Below, one piece after another: positions 20,516 to 29,954 of a DNA stretch of 47,028 nt (position 1 is its first letter; the number at the start of each line of letters is the position of its first letter). A program made the position numbers and the translations under genes. The stretch comes from Candidatus Iainarchaeum sp. GTDB taxonomy: Archaea; Iainarchaeota; Iainarchaeia; Iainarchaeales; Iainarchaeaceae. The notes under the pieces are model-generated. The model searched no databases, was not told the DNA's origin, and saw nothing but the letters and a program-made list of their open reading frames with translations. The DNA is taken from assembly GCA_016202305.1 (NCBI GenBank), contig JACQPB010000002.1:1-47028 (forward strand), given 5' to 3'.

Positions 20516-22098
20516 CCGGGAAAGCGGTTTTCCTGCTTTTTTTCCTCGCTTTTTTCGCCGCGCCGCTGCTGCTCATGCTTTCAGGGGCCATTTCTCCGGG
20601 CGCGCTTGAAAGGCTGGCAGTGCTGATTTCCGTCAACCTCGGCGTGATGTACAACTCTTTCTTCCAGGCGGTTGTTTCCGTTTTTTTCGCGCTCCTGTTC
20701 GGCCTTCCAGCGGCATACGTTCTCGCCAAGAAGGATTTCCCTTTCCGCGGCCTTGTAAAGTCGCTTTCCATGCTCCCTTTCGTCTTTCCTTCTATACTTG
20801 TTGTCCTGTCTTTCGTGATAGTGCTTGGAAACAACGGTTGGGTAAATTCTTTCCTGCGGTGGGCTTTCGGGCTTCCGGAGCCGGTAAATTTCCTCTATGG
20901 GTTCTCCGGGGTTGTCATTGCCCACGTTTTCTACAATTTTCCCGTGGTGGCGGGCCTCGTCTCTTCGGCCTGGGAAAGCCTCGACTCCGGCGCGGAGGAT
21001 GCCGCAAGAAGCCTCGGGGCGGGGAAGGCGGCCCGCTTCCTCCGCATAACGCTGCCCCAACTCCTTCCTTCCATTGCGGCTTCCGCAATGCTCGTGTTCA
21101 TGTACTGCTTCATGAGCTTCACCATCGTGCTGTCTTTCGGCGGCCTGCGGTTCTCCACGCTTGAAGTCGAGGTTTACACGCAGGCAATGCGGAACCTGGA
21201 TTTTGCGTCAGCTTCGCTGCTCGCGCTCGTCCAGTTCATGCTGCTCCTGGCTTTTGCAGGGGTTTACTGGGCGATTTCGAGGAAGCGCCGCGCCACCTCG
21301 CAGGCCGCCCCTCCGGCCAAAAGCCCACTGGCGCTTTTTTCTTTTGCCGGCATTCTCGAGGGTTCGTTCATCCTGCTCCTTTCGCTCTCCGTGTTGGTGC
21401 CGGTGCTTTCGCTCGTGCTCTTCTCCTTCACCGACCCCGCAACCGGCGGTTTCACGATAGCTGCTTTTGAAAAGGTCTTTTCCTCCGCTCCCAGCCCGCT
21501 TGGCACGACACCAGTTTCAGCGATATTCTACAGTTTCGCGATAGCTTCCGGCGCATCGCTGGTAGCTACGCTGATGGCCCTGCTAGCATCGCTCAGGGAG
21601 ACGCGCGTGAAAGCCGCTGCAGTATTGCTATCCTCCTCCATCGCGGTCTCGGCAATCACTCTCGGGCTCGGATATTACATGGCTTTCGGCTCCGGGAGCA
21701 TGCTGGTGATTGCCTTGGCGCATTCGGTGCTCGCTTTCCCTTTTGCGTTTTTTTCAATCAGGAATGCAGTTTCACGTCTTGGGCCGGAGCAGGCCGACTC
21801 CGCGAGGACACTTGGGGCAGGTGCCATTGGGGTGCTGCGGCGCATCACTGTTCCGCGGATAAGCGGCGGGATGGCATCCGCCTTCTCGTTTTCGTTCGCG
21901 GTTTCCCTCGGCGAGCTCGGCATCGTGCTCATGCTGTATGATGGCGTGTATGCCACAATGCCCGTCTACATTTACCGCCTCCTCGGCACGTTCAGCGTGC
22001 ATTCAGCAGCCGCGATGGGGCTCATATTGATATTTTCAAGCATGGCTTGTTTTTATGCGGTGCATTTGTTTTCTAAGGGGCAATGGAGGCTGGCTTGA
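20476..22098 (+). CDS. ABC transporter permease, ThiP-like
   Basis: Two permease domains with EDAARSLGAGKAARFLRITLP and DSARTLGAGAIGVLRRITVP loops. Confidence 0.87.
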   Translation: MDFRMGKDNEIWLAGKAVFLLFFLAFFAAPLLLMLSGAISPGALERLAVLISVNLGVMYNSFFQAVVSVFFALLFGLPAAYVLAKKDFPFRGLVKSLSMLPFVFPSILVVLSFVIVLGNNGWVNSFLRWAFGLPEPVNFLYGFSGVVIAHVFYNFPVVAGLVSSAWESLDSGAEDAARSLGAGKAARFLRITLPQLLPSIAASAMLVFMYCFMSFTIVLSFGGLRFSTLEVEVYTQAMRNLDFASASLLALVQFMLLLAFAGVYWAISRKRRATSQAAPPAKSPLALFSFAGILEGSFILLLSLSVLVPVLSLVLFSFTDPATGGFTIAAFEKVFSSAPSPLGTTPVSAIFYSFAIASGASLVATLMALLASLRETRVKAAAVLLSSSIAVSAITLGLGYYMAFGSGSMLVIALAHSVLAFPFAFFSIRNAVSRLGPEQADSARTLGAGAIGVLRRITVPRISGGMASAFSFSFAVSLGELGIVLMLYDGVYATMPVYIYRLLGTFSVHSAAAMGLILIFSSMACFYAVHLFSKGQWRLA

Positions 22099-22932
22099 AT
22101 GGACATAAAGCTTGAAGGCGTTTCGGTTTCCTTTCCGGGCTTCGGCATCGCTGGCCTTTCCCTCAGTGCCGGCGACGGCTCCTTCACATCCATTGTCGGG
22201 CCGAGCGGATGCGGCAAGACAACTGTACTAAGGGTAATCGCCGGGCTGCAGCCCACTTCCTCCGGCAGGGTGCTCTTCTCCGGCAGGGACGTGACTTTTT
22301 CGGAGCCGGAGGAGCGCAATGCGGGGTTCGTTTTCCAGCAGGACTCGCTTTTCACGCACATGAGCGTGGCGGAGAACGTGGCTTTCGGGCCGAGGATGAG
22401 GAAGCTTCCTGGAATTGAAAAAATCGTGGAGGCCGCCTTGGCGACGGTGCACCTTTCAGGCTTCGGCTCACGCTCAGTGGATTCGCTCAGCGGGGGCGAG
22501 AGGAAGCGCGTGGCTATTGCGCGAGCGATTGCGTCAAAACCGGCAGTTCTCCTGCTCGACGAGCCCATGAACGGGCTAGACGCGAAGCTGCGCGAGCGCA
22601 TGAAGGCGCTTCTCCGCGAGCTGCGCGAATCGACCGGCATTACAGTTATACTTGTCACGCACGACATTGACGAGGCGTTTTCCATCAGCGACAAAATCGT
22701 CGTGATGAACAACGGCTCCGTGGAGCAGGCGGGAACGCCGCTGGAGATATTCACGGAGCCGGCCACCGTGTTCGTGAGGGACTTCGTGTCGGATTACGTG
22801 ATTGCCGAGGGCACGGCAAGCTCCACTGGCGGGAAGGCCTTCATAGAGGGCAGTTTCAGGATTCCTTCCGGCGGCAGGAAGCCGGGAAAAAAGGCCTATG
22901 TGAACATCAAGAAGGGGAGCTGGCGCTGGTAA
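22099..22932 (+). CDS. ABC transporter ATP-binding protein, ThiQ-like
   Basis: GPSGCGKTT Walker A, LSGGERKRVAIARA signature, LLLDEP Walker B. Confidence 0.93.
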   Translation: MDIKLEGVSVSFPGFGIAGLSLSAGDGSFTSIVGPSGCGKTTVLRVIAGLQPTSSGRVLFSGRDVTFSEPEERNAGFVFQQDSLFTHMSVAENVAFGPRMRKLPGIEKIVEAALATVHLSGFGSRSVDSLSGGERKRVAIARAIASKPAVLLLDEPMNGLDAKLRERMKALLRELRESTGITVILVTHDIDEAFSISDKIVVMNNGSVEQAGTPLEIFTEPATVFVRDFVSDYVIAEGTASSTGGKAFIEGSFRIPSGGRKPGKKAYVNIKKGSWRW

Positions 22933-22942
22933 CAGGTTTCCC

Positions 22943-23593
22943 TCATTTGAACCCGTGCTTCCCTTTCATGGGCACGAACATGAAAATCTCTGTTTCGAGC
23001 GTCTTCTTGAGCGGCCTTCCGCCATTCTTGGCCAGCACTTCCATCATCTGGCTCGCCTCGTCGCCTACAGGGGCCACTATCCTGCCGCCTTCCGCGAGCT
23101 GGCTGAACAGTTCCTTCGGGATGAAGGGGCAGGCGCAGCTGAGCAGTATCCTGTCGAAGGGCGCGTTTTCCTTCCATCCTTCCGCGCCGTCGCAGAGCCT
23201 CACTTCGGCGTTTCCGATGCCGGCCCTCGCGAGGCTCTCCGCGGATTTTTCCGCAAGCTCCCCGATTATTTCAGTGCCGAATGCCCTTCCTTCAGGCCCG
23301 ACTATTTTAGCGAGGAGCGCCAGCACATAGCCGCAGCCGCTCCCTACCTCGAGGGCCTTCATGCCTTCCCTTGCCTCAAGCAGCTCGAGCATTATTGCAA
23401 TGGTGCTCGGCTGGGATATTGTCTGGCCTTTCCATATCGGCACGGCGTTGTCATCGTACGCGTATTGCCTCGCTTCGCGCGGCACGAATTCCTCCCGGGC
23501 CACGGAGAGGAACGCCTCCTTCACTTCGCGGCTCTTTATTGCGGTTGCGCAGAGGTATTCGACGAGCCTTGCGCGCTTTTGGGCATAGTTCAT
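22943..23593 (-). CDS. pcm: protein-L-isoaspartate O-methyltransferase
   Basis: FVPREARQYAYDDNAVPIWKGQTISQPSTIAIMLELL; LEVGSGCGYVLALLAKIVG. Confidence 0.93.
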   Translation of the reverse strand: MNYAQKRARLVEYLCATAIKSREVKEAFLSVAREEFVPREARQYAYDDNAVPIWKGQTISQPSTIAIMLELLEAREGMKALEVGSGCGYVLALLAKIVGPEGRAFGTEIIGELAEKSAESLARAGIGNAEVRLCDGAEGWKENAPFDRILLSCACPFIPKELFSQLAEGGRIVAPVGDEASQMMEVLAKNGGRPLKKTLETEIFMFVPMKGKHGFK

Positions 23594-24492
23594 GCTCTCG
23601 GCCTTCTAATGTCTGGTTTTTCTTTTGGAAAAAACGGCCTGTGCACTTTGACCCTCTTTTCCCTAAGTGGCCTTTCTGCCAACCGCAATTCATAGAATCC
23701 GCCTCCTGTTTCTGAAGGCGGCCTGAAACCCAGCTTTTCAAAATTCGGGTCGTACAAATTCGGCTCCATTTTTCCGGTTTCAGGGTTCCTTTTTCCGGTT
23801 TTGAATTCACGCTTCCAGAACAATGGGTGCTCCTTCATAGGAATTCCGCGCATAATGCCTATTCCGAGCGATGCGCATATGCGCTGGCCAAGTTGGTTCA
23901 GGAATATAGGGTAAGGCTGCTTCGCGGCTTTCTCGAAATCTTTCCTCACTCTTTCTTTTGTCGGAAGGCCTCCCTGCACAGTGGCTATCGAGGCGACCAA
24001 CGCATTTCTACCCCCGATATTTTCCGCATGGAAATTCAGGCCTACGGTTCCGACTTTTGCGATTCCCAATCCTGACTTTATTTCAAGTTCCGGGTCATAA
24101 ATGCTTATTTGGCACATGGATTCCGGGTATGTTCCAAAATTGTTATGGACTCTTAAAATATATTTTCCGAAAAGTGGCTGCTCTTTGTCCGTCAGCGATT
24201 CTATTTTGAGGCCAATCAGGTGGCTTATGAGCACGTTCTTCACTCTTTGCTCCGGGCTCATTCTTTCATTGGACAGGAATACGGCTTTTTCTGCTGACTG
24301 GACAAGCTTTCTCTCAAACTTCGGGTTTCCTGCGATGCCTTTGAGGAGTTCAATTCTCTCGCGGTCCTCGGGAGTCACTGTTCCGGTGACTCTTCTTTTG
24401 AAAAACCCCTGATAATAGCCAAATATATTGCCGAGTTTACTTCCGCGGTTGGGGAATTCCCTTGCAATCAAATCCTTTACTGTTTCGGCCAT
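23590..24492 (-). CDS. conserved hypothetical protein
   Basis: Long ORF overlapping pcm start; no family recognised. Confidence 0.6.
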   Translation of the reverse strand: MAETVKDLIAREFPNRGSKLGNIFGYYQGFFKRRVTGTVTPEDRERIELLKGIAGNPKFERKLVQSAEKAVFLSNERMSPEQRVKNVLISHLIGLKIESLTDKEQPLFGKYILRVHNNFGTYPESMCQISIYDPELEIKSGLGIAKVGTVGLNFHAENIGGRNALVASIATVQGGLPTKERVRKDFEKAAKQPYPIFLNQLGQRICASLGIGIMRGIPMKEHPLFWKREFKTGKRNPETGKMEPNLYDPNFEKLGFRPPSETGGGFYELRLAERPLREKRVKVHRPFFPKEKPDIRRPRA

Positions 24493-24498
24493 CGCGCC

Positions 24499-25413
24499 TC
24501 ACTTCCCCTCTTTTTCCCTGATGAGCTTCTTGAGTTCCTTTATCCTGCCGATGGTGTCGAGGTCCGCTTCCTCTATCACGGGAATGCCTTCTACGCTCTT
24601 GAGCTTGTATTCCTTCGTGACTATTATCGAATCGGATTTCACTGCGGTTGTGGCCTTCCTCAGCTCGAGGGCCTTTTTCGGGATGTCGAACTTCCCTTTT
24701 CCCGTGCTTATCAGCATCCCCCTGTCCACTTCGCCGTAGGCGTCGAACGGCGCGTGCTCGAAGAGCGCCATCTTCATGCCGAGGCCGTGCAGCTTCTCCA
24801 GGAGCTTTTCCTCCGGGACATCGTCAAACCTTTCAGGCTTCAGCCTCGGCCCCATGATGTCTAATCCCCTGATGAATTCTCCGTCGAGCTCCTTCTCAAG
24901 CTTTTTTGCAGTTTCCATGGACGTCGAAGCTCCCTTCTCGAATCTGTACAGGGTTTCGCTCGCTACTCCTATCCTCTCCGCGAGCTCATGCAGCGAGAGC
25001 GCGAGCTCCATCCTTTTCCTGCGCAGCGCCTCGAAGTCCATCTCCACGGTGCTCCTTCCCTTGAAGTAGCTGACTTCGGGGTTCCGGTTTTCCAGGAGGG
25101 CCCTGAACGTGCCGATTGTCATCGCCGGCACTCCGTACCTGTAGTAAACAGTGCTGTCCTCCATCCTGAACACCTTGGTCTTCGCGCCTATTATCGCGGC
25201 CCTCGCGCCGAGCGTGCAGGCCATTTTCACGAGCTCCTCGCCCTGCTCCTTCCTTATGGAGTCGATGTTGTCGTACACTTTTATCAGGAGCGTCGAATCC
25301 GTCTTCCTCGCTATGATGTCGAAGCACGTGTTCGTGTCGAGGAACGTGGTCGCTGCGAAGCCATTCGTGTGCAGCGCGGAAAGGCACGCCTCTATGAGCT
25401 GCTCCCTCGTCAT
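24499..25413 (-). CDS. archaeal HTH-type transcriptional regulator
   Basis: Central Xre-like HTH: LRRKRMELALSLHELAERIGVASETLYRFEKG. Confidence 0.8.
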   Translation of the reverse strand: MTREQLIEACLSALHTNGFAATTFLDTNTCFDIIARKTDSTLLIKVYDNIDSIRKEQGEELVKMACTLGARAAIIGAKTKVFRMEDSTVYYRYGVPAMTIGTFRALLENRNPEVSYFKGRSTVEMDFEALRRKRMELALSLHELAERIGVASETLYRFEKGASTSMETAKKLEKELDGEFIRGLDIMGPRLKPERFDDVPEEKLLEKLHGLGMKMALFEHAPFDAYGEVDRGMLISTGKGKFDIPKKALELRKATTAVKSDSIIVTKEYKLKSVEGIPVIEEADLDTIGRIKELKKLIREKEGK

Positions 25414-26222
25414 AGCGAGCCCCCGACGAAAGCGGCCAGCGCGGCCAGCATGCCGTACTTGCTGAAGCGCTGCGCCTCTTCGAAATCCCGCCTGCCTGTG
25501 AGGCCGTATGATTTCGCCAGCATGACGCAGGACAGCGCGAAGAACGGAACGTAAAGCGCTCCGCTTATGGCTCCCGCGAAGTATACAGCTGCCCCGACGG
25601 ATACGGCGTCGAAGTAGAGCGCGAAAACAATGGCCCTTGCAGTGCCGTGCTTTACAAGCATCGGCAGTGTCGTTTTCACTCCCCTGTCTCCATCCATGTC
25701 CTCCATGTCCTTTATTATCTCGCGGCCCGCATTCGCGAAGAATGCTGCTGCTGCAACCGCTAGTGCGGCCGCATAATCGCCGGATATTGCCGCGCCGAAA
25801 ACCAGTGTGAGCGCGGTTCCAAGGGCGACCACGAGATTTCCTATGTACTTGAGCCCGTGCATGAGCGAGGCGTACGCCATGAGGAGGAGCGTGGCGAGCG
25901 CGGCTATTGCGAATGCCGTGACGTTCGTGAAGTATGCTGCCGTGAGGCCGGTAGCGAAAAGCGCGAGCGAGAAAGCGAGGGTGTTTTTGCCTGCACCTTT
26001 CGCCTTGCCGAGGCGCGCGTCGACTTCCGCGTCGAAGAAATCGTTCATGGCGTTTCCCGCGCCAGTTATGAGGAAGGCCGCGGCCATTCCCGTGGCGAGC
26101 GGCGCAGTGAAGGCGAGGGCCTTTGCCGCTATTACCGAGCCTGCGAGGACGCCTGCCGCGGAAATAATGCAGTTGCCGGGCCGCATGGCGCGGAGATAGG
26201 CTGCTGCTTCCATGTACACCAA
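25410..26222 (-). CDS. UbiA-family prenyltransferase, possibly DGGGP synthase
   Basis: NAMNDFFDAEVDA and NAGREIIKDMEDMDGDRGVKTTLP motifs. Confidence 0.88.
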   Translation of the reverse strand: MVYMEAAAYLRAMRPGNCIISAAGVLAGSVIAAKALAFTAPLATGMAAAFLITGAGNAMNDFFDAEVDARLGKAKGAGKNTLAFSLALFATGLTAAYFTNVTAFAIAALATLLLMAYASLMHGLKYIGNLVVALGTALTLVFGAAISGDYAAALAVAAAAFFANAGREIIKDMEDMDGDRGVKTTLPMLVKHGTARAIVFALYFDAVSVGAAVYFAGAISGALYVPFFALSCVMLAKSYGLTGRRDFEEAQRFSKYGMLAALAAFVGGSL

Positions 26223-26335
26223 TCAGCTTGAAGATTAGTTAAATGTTGCGCGAAGACGCGCAGGATTGGCGGGAAAAATGGCAGGCGCATGGCAAGGCGG
26301 CTTAATGAGTGTTTCAGGTGAAGCCAGCTTGCTGG

Positions 26336-26503
26336 TCACGCGCTCTTCTTCTTGCCCTTCTTCTTCTGGCGCAGCTTGTGCGAATTGCATTTCCTGCACT
26401 TTCCGGGCTTTTTTCCGCGGCTTGACCTGTTCTTGGCGTTGCACCGCATGCACACCCACACGTCCTGGAAAATCCTTTTCGCTGCTACGGGTGAAAGAGG
26501 CAT
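26336..26503 (-). CDS. rpl40e: ribosomal protein eL40
   Basis: VCMRCNAKNRSSRGKKPGKCRKCNSHKLRQKKK zinc-ribbon pattern. Confidence 0.85.
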   Translation of the reverse strand: MPLSPVAAKRIFQDVWVCMRCNAKNRSSRGKKPGKCRKCNSHKLRQKKKGKKKSA

Positions 26504-26902
26504 GAAACGCACCGATTGCAATATTCGTCTGTTTTCCTACAATTCCATCCACTGAAACACTTGTGAACCATCTGCCACTAAAGCTGTAGGCGTCCTTTGG
26601 CCTTGTTGCTTTGCGCTGCAAATTTCTTGTGACCGTTAAGTGCATCGTTTTGCCAACCGGAAGGCACGATGCTGGCTCTGCTTTACACAAACGTTCATTC
26701 CGAACGCAACCAGTTAACTACTATAGAATTGGTTTCACTTTATAAAACTTCTGAGGGTTCATTGCCGGTGCCCACACATGATTTTACTTGACATTCATCC
26801 AGCCATTAAAATAGGGTGCATTTATGCCAGTAACGATTATTAAATGTGATTGTAGGCTTTTCATTACTGCCTTGAAGTCAGGCTTTACTGTGCAATTAGT
26901 GG

Positions 26903-26957
26903 CTTTTTTCTTTTCGCCAACGTTTTCTTTTGGGCCGAAACCAAAAGAAAAGGTTGT
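26903..26957 (-). repeat. PIT-like mirror/inverted repeat element, copy A
   Basis: Minus strand reads CACAACC TTTTCTTTTGG-TTTCGGC-CCAAAAGAAAA-CGTTGGCG-AAAAGAAAAAAG; abuts tRNA-Glu 5' end. Confidence 0.8.
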
Positions 26958-27032
26958 GCCCCAATCGTCTAGCCCGGCCAAGGACACCGGCCTTTCAAGC
27001 CGAGAACCCGAGTTCAAATCTCGGTTGGGGCA
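26958..27032 (+). tRNA. tRNA-Glu (TTC)
   Basis: Cloverleaf: GCCCCAA/TTGGGGC acceptor, CTTTCAA anticodon loop, CCGAG TTCAAAT CTCGG T-arm; CCA not encoded. Confidence 0.93.
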
Positions 27033-27219
27033 ATGCATTTCCCAGCGCCTTGAGTTCGCGCGCCCGTGCAGGCGTTGGCGGTATTCACGGCGAATCTGGC
27101 GGCCGGAGCGCGCGGCGGGTGGGGGTTTCCGGAGCGAGCCTCTTGGGCTAATCCCTCAATATGGAGCCGTGGAAACGTCAGGCCGCGAATTCCCGGAGTG
27201 ACTGTTTAGCGGCCTTGCG

Positions 27220-28815
27220 GTGCATATGTTTTTATTTTTCTTCGGGCCTCATAAGAGCGTGCGTTACGGGGTTTTCCTTCTTGCGGTGCTTTGCGTTTCC
27301 ATTCTTCCGGCAGCCTTGGCTGTTGGAACCCAGCACGTGAAGGTCGCCATTGATGGGAACATGGTGGCGCATGTAGAGCACGCGTTCCCACTTGACACGG
27401 GTGAATACGCGAGCTTTGTTTTTTCCCCTCCTGCGGGCCTGGGGCACAACAAGGTCGCGGCTACGGTGAAGGGCGCGTACGATTCCGTGGGAGAAATAAA
27501 GTCGGTCGCTGAGAAGGAAGGGAAATACACAATCAGGCCGAATCTTGGCCAGACCGGGGTTCAGGACATAATAGTGAGGTACGATGTCTGGCCGGACATA
27601 AATTCCGGCACTTTGGTGTCATACGCCTTCACGGTTTACCTCGAGCCAATGTTCTTCAAGAGCCCGGAACTGGAAATCAGTTACCCGGATTCGCTGGAGC
27701 TGGTCAGCTCTGACCCGGATTTCGTTTCTGCCGACCCGGTCACGATTCGATATCCAGATACAAACATGCCGAAGCAGATAATCGTCAATTTTGTCCGGAA
27801 AATGCCGGAAGGCGGCGCAAAGAAGGTGGAGGCCGGGATATTCACGATTGCGGCTTCGCAGGAGCACATTGACATGATAAGGCCTGCAGCAGAGGCCCTG
27901 GACTTCCTTCCTGAAATGTTCGAGAAGACAGCTGGAGGTTATGGCCTCGGGAGGATTCTCGTCCTGGTGGCAGACATTTCCAGTGACGAAGGCGCCCATG
28001 CTTCGGTTCCTTCAGTCATCGTCATCAACAGGAAGTACCTGGAGGAAAATCACCAGCCCGCGGTGGTGCAGGACATTCTCGTGCATGAGACCGCGCACCT
28101 CGTCATGAACCGGCTGGTTTTCAGGACTCTTGACAATTCCGCGCCATGGTTCAATGAAGGGACGGCTGTTTTCTTCGCGAACCATGCCCTCTCGGATTAC
28201 CTGCATGACCCTGGCTACTGGGTGACTTATGACGAGGCGACAGGCATCGCTTACTTGTCGCAGAGCAACTGGGACAAGCCCAGCCCTGAAAAGCTGAAAT
28301 CCTTGTATGCGCGCGGCTTCGCTTTCATCCCCCAAGGCGCGGAAAGCGTCCATGACTTTTATGCCCATGCGGGAGTCGTCTTCTCGAACTTTTACGGCGT
28401 TGCCGGTGATTCAGGGTTCAGGAAGCTCATTTCCGGGCTTTCGGATGTGTATCCTGCAGGCGAATCGTGCAAGGGGTGCGATACCGAGCACATACTTTCA
28501 CTAATGTCGGAAATATCAGGGCTGGACACTAATGAGCTGCTGTATCCATTCAGGGAATCGCCGGACTTCGAGGCTGAAGTGTCAAGGCTGAATGGGGTGA
28601 GCAGGGCTTATTCCCAGGAAGAGGTGGACCAGATAACGAGGGCGTGGCTTTTGAAGAACGGCAAGATTGACGTGACACATCGTGACGGCTCTGCGCAAAA
28701 AGCCCTGTCAGAAATAATGGACCTCGCGGCCGTTATCGTGATGGCTTTGGGCGTTCTTTGTTTATTGGCTGTCGCGGCAAGGGCGCTTTCGCTCAAAAAG
28801 AAGAGTGCAGGATGA
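27220..28815 (+). CDS. secreted/membrane-anchored gluzincin metallopeptidase-like protein
   Basis: Signal peptide; HETAHLVMN plus WFNEGTAVFF; C-terminal TM. Confidence 0.75.
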   Translation: MHMFLFFFGPHKSVRYGVFLLAVLCVSILPAALAVGTQHVKVAIDGNMVAHVEHAFPLDTGEYASFVFSPPAGLGHNKVAATVKGAYDSVGEIKSVAEKEGKYTIRPNLGQTGVQDIIVRYDVWPDINSGTLVSYAFTVYLEPMFFKSPELEISYPDSLELVSSDPDFVSADPVTIRYPDTNMPKQIIVNFVRKMPEGGAKKVEAGIFTIAASQEHIDMIRPAAEALDFLPEMFEKTAGGYGLGRILVLVADISSDEGAHASVPSVIVINRKYLEENHQPAVVQDILVHETAHLVMNRLVFRTLDNSAPWFNEGTAVFFANHALSDYLHDPGYWVTYDEATGIAYLSQSNWDKPSPEKLKSLYARGFAFIPQGAESVHDFYAHAGVVFSNFYGVAGDSGFRKLISGLSDVYPAGESCKGCDTEHILSLMSEISGLDTNELLYPFRESPDFEAEVSRLNGVSRAYSQEEVDQITRAWLLKNGKIDVTHRDGSAQKALSEIMDLAAVIVMALGVLCLLAVAARALSLKKKSAG

Positions 28816-28906
28816 ATCGTGCTGGCAGCCGTTCCTGCTGCTTTTTCATGAAGGCACTGCGTCGCATGCTACATTTTAAATTGCTTTTGCTTTTCCAGTT
28901 TATGTA

Positions 28907-29575
28907 ATGCTTGAGAAGTTCAGGTCCCTTGAGTTCAGGACACAATTCCTCGTCTGCGTTTTCGTGGCCTCTGTAATAACCTCCAACATCATCGGCGGAA
29001 AGGTCTCGGAAATAGGCCTCTTCGGGCTGCCGGTGATTTTCTCGGTGGGCATAATCCCGTTCTTCATGACTTTCTTCATCCTTGACACAATAAATGAGGT
29101 GCACGGGCAGCAGAAGGCGAGGGAAACGGTGTGGCTCGCCATGTTCACGCAGGCCTTCATTTTCCTCGTAATCCTTGCCGCGCTAGCCCTCCCGTATGCC
29201 GAGAGGAGTTGGGTGAAGGCCCCGGAGTTCACGGCCGTTTTCGGGATGAGCATCCGCATAATCATAGCCAGCCTCGCGGCCTTTTTCCTCGCGGACATGA
29301 GCGACACGTACATTTTCGCGCGGCTCAGGGAGCGCACCAAAGGAAAGATGCTCTGGCTGAGGAGCAACATCAGCAATTTCATAGGCGAGACGATTGACAC
29401 TTTCGTGTTCATGTTCCTCGCTTTTTTCGACCCTGCAACCGGCCGGGGCGTTTCTTTCGTCATTGCGCTGACATTGCCCTACCTTGCGTTGAAGTTCGCC
29501 CTTTCAGTGATAAACACGCCGTTCGTGTATGCCGGGGTGGCGTGGCTGCGCGGGGGCGGGCAGGCTTCCAAATGA
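28907..29575 (+). CDS. VUT/YhhQ-family queuosine-precursor transporter
   Basis: VITSNIIGGKV, GIIPFFMTFFILDTINEVHG, WLRSNISNFIGETIDTFVFMFLAF. Confidence 0.85.
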   Translation: MLEKFRSLEFRTQFLVCVFVASVITSNIIGGKVSEIGLFGLPVIFSVGIIPFFMTFFILDTINEVHGQQKARETVWLAMFTQAFIFLVILAALALPYAERSWVKAPEFTAVFGMSIRIIIASLAAFFLADMSDTYIFARLRERTKGKMLWLRSNISNFIGETIDTFVFMFLAFFDPATGRGVSFVIALTLPYLALKFALSVINTPFVYAGVAWLRGGGQASK

Positions 29576-29613
29576 GGCCGGAGTTCACTTTTTAAACATG
29601 TTCGAATCAATTA

Positions 29614-29769
29614 ATGAGAATAAGCATTCCGGTGGTTTTGGTGAGCAAGAGGAGCAAGGACACTTCGCGTTTCAAGAAGACCCGCTCGAGGCAGAGGTGG
29701 AAGTGGGTAAAGAAGAAGATGCGCAGGAAGAAGCGCAAGAAGCGGTACATGAGGGAAAGGGCCAAGTGA
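29614..29769 (+). CDS. ribosomal protein eL41-like, N-terminally extended (51 aa)
   Basis: Frame reads MRISIPVVLVSKRSKDTSRFKKTRSRQRWKWVKKKMRRKKRKKRYMRERAK*; C-terminal 25 aa resemble eL41; not in ORF track. Confidence 0.7.
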   Translation: MRISIPVVLVSKRSKDTSRFKKTRSRQRWKWVKKKMRRKKRKKRYMRERAK

Positions 29770-29954
29770 AGCCCTCACAGCTTTTCTTCACGCTGGCATC
29801 CTGGCCTTCTTGGGCCGCATGCCAGTTCCCCGATTTTCCTGTCCGGATTGTCAATCTGCGGTATGCGATGCTTTGTCCATTCGTGGCCGTGCCATGTGCC
29901 GGCGGCATCATTTTTCGTGCTGTTCTGCTCGCACAAGCCTTTTGCCAGCAGTAT

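Noticed and set aside
27040-27200. GC-rich stretch after tRNA-Glu considered as SRP RNA
   Set aside because: No convincing helix 8 or other SRP signature
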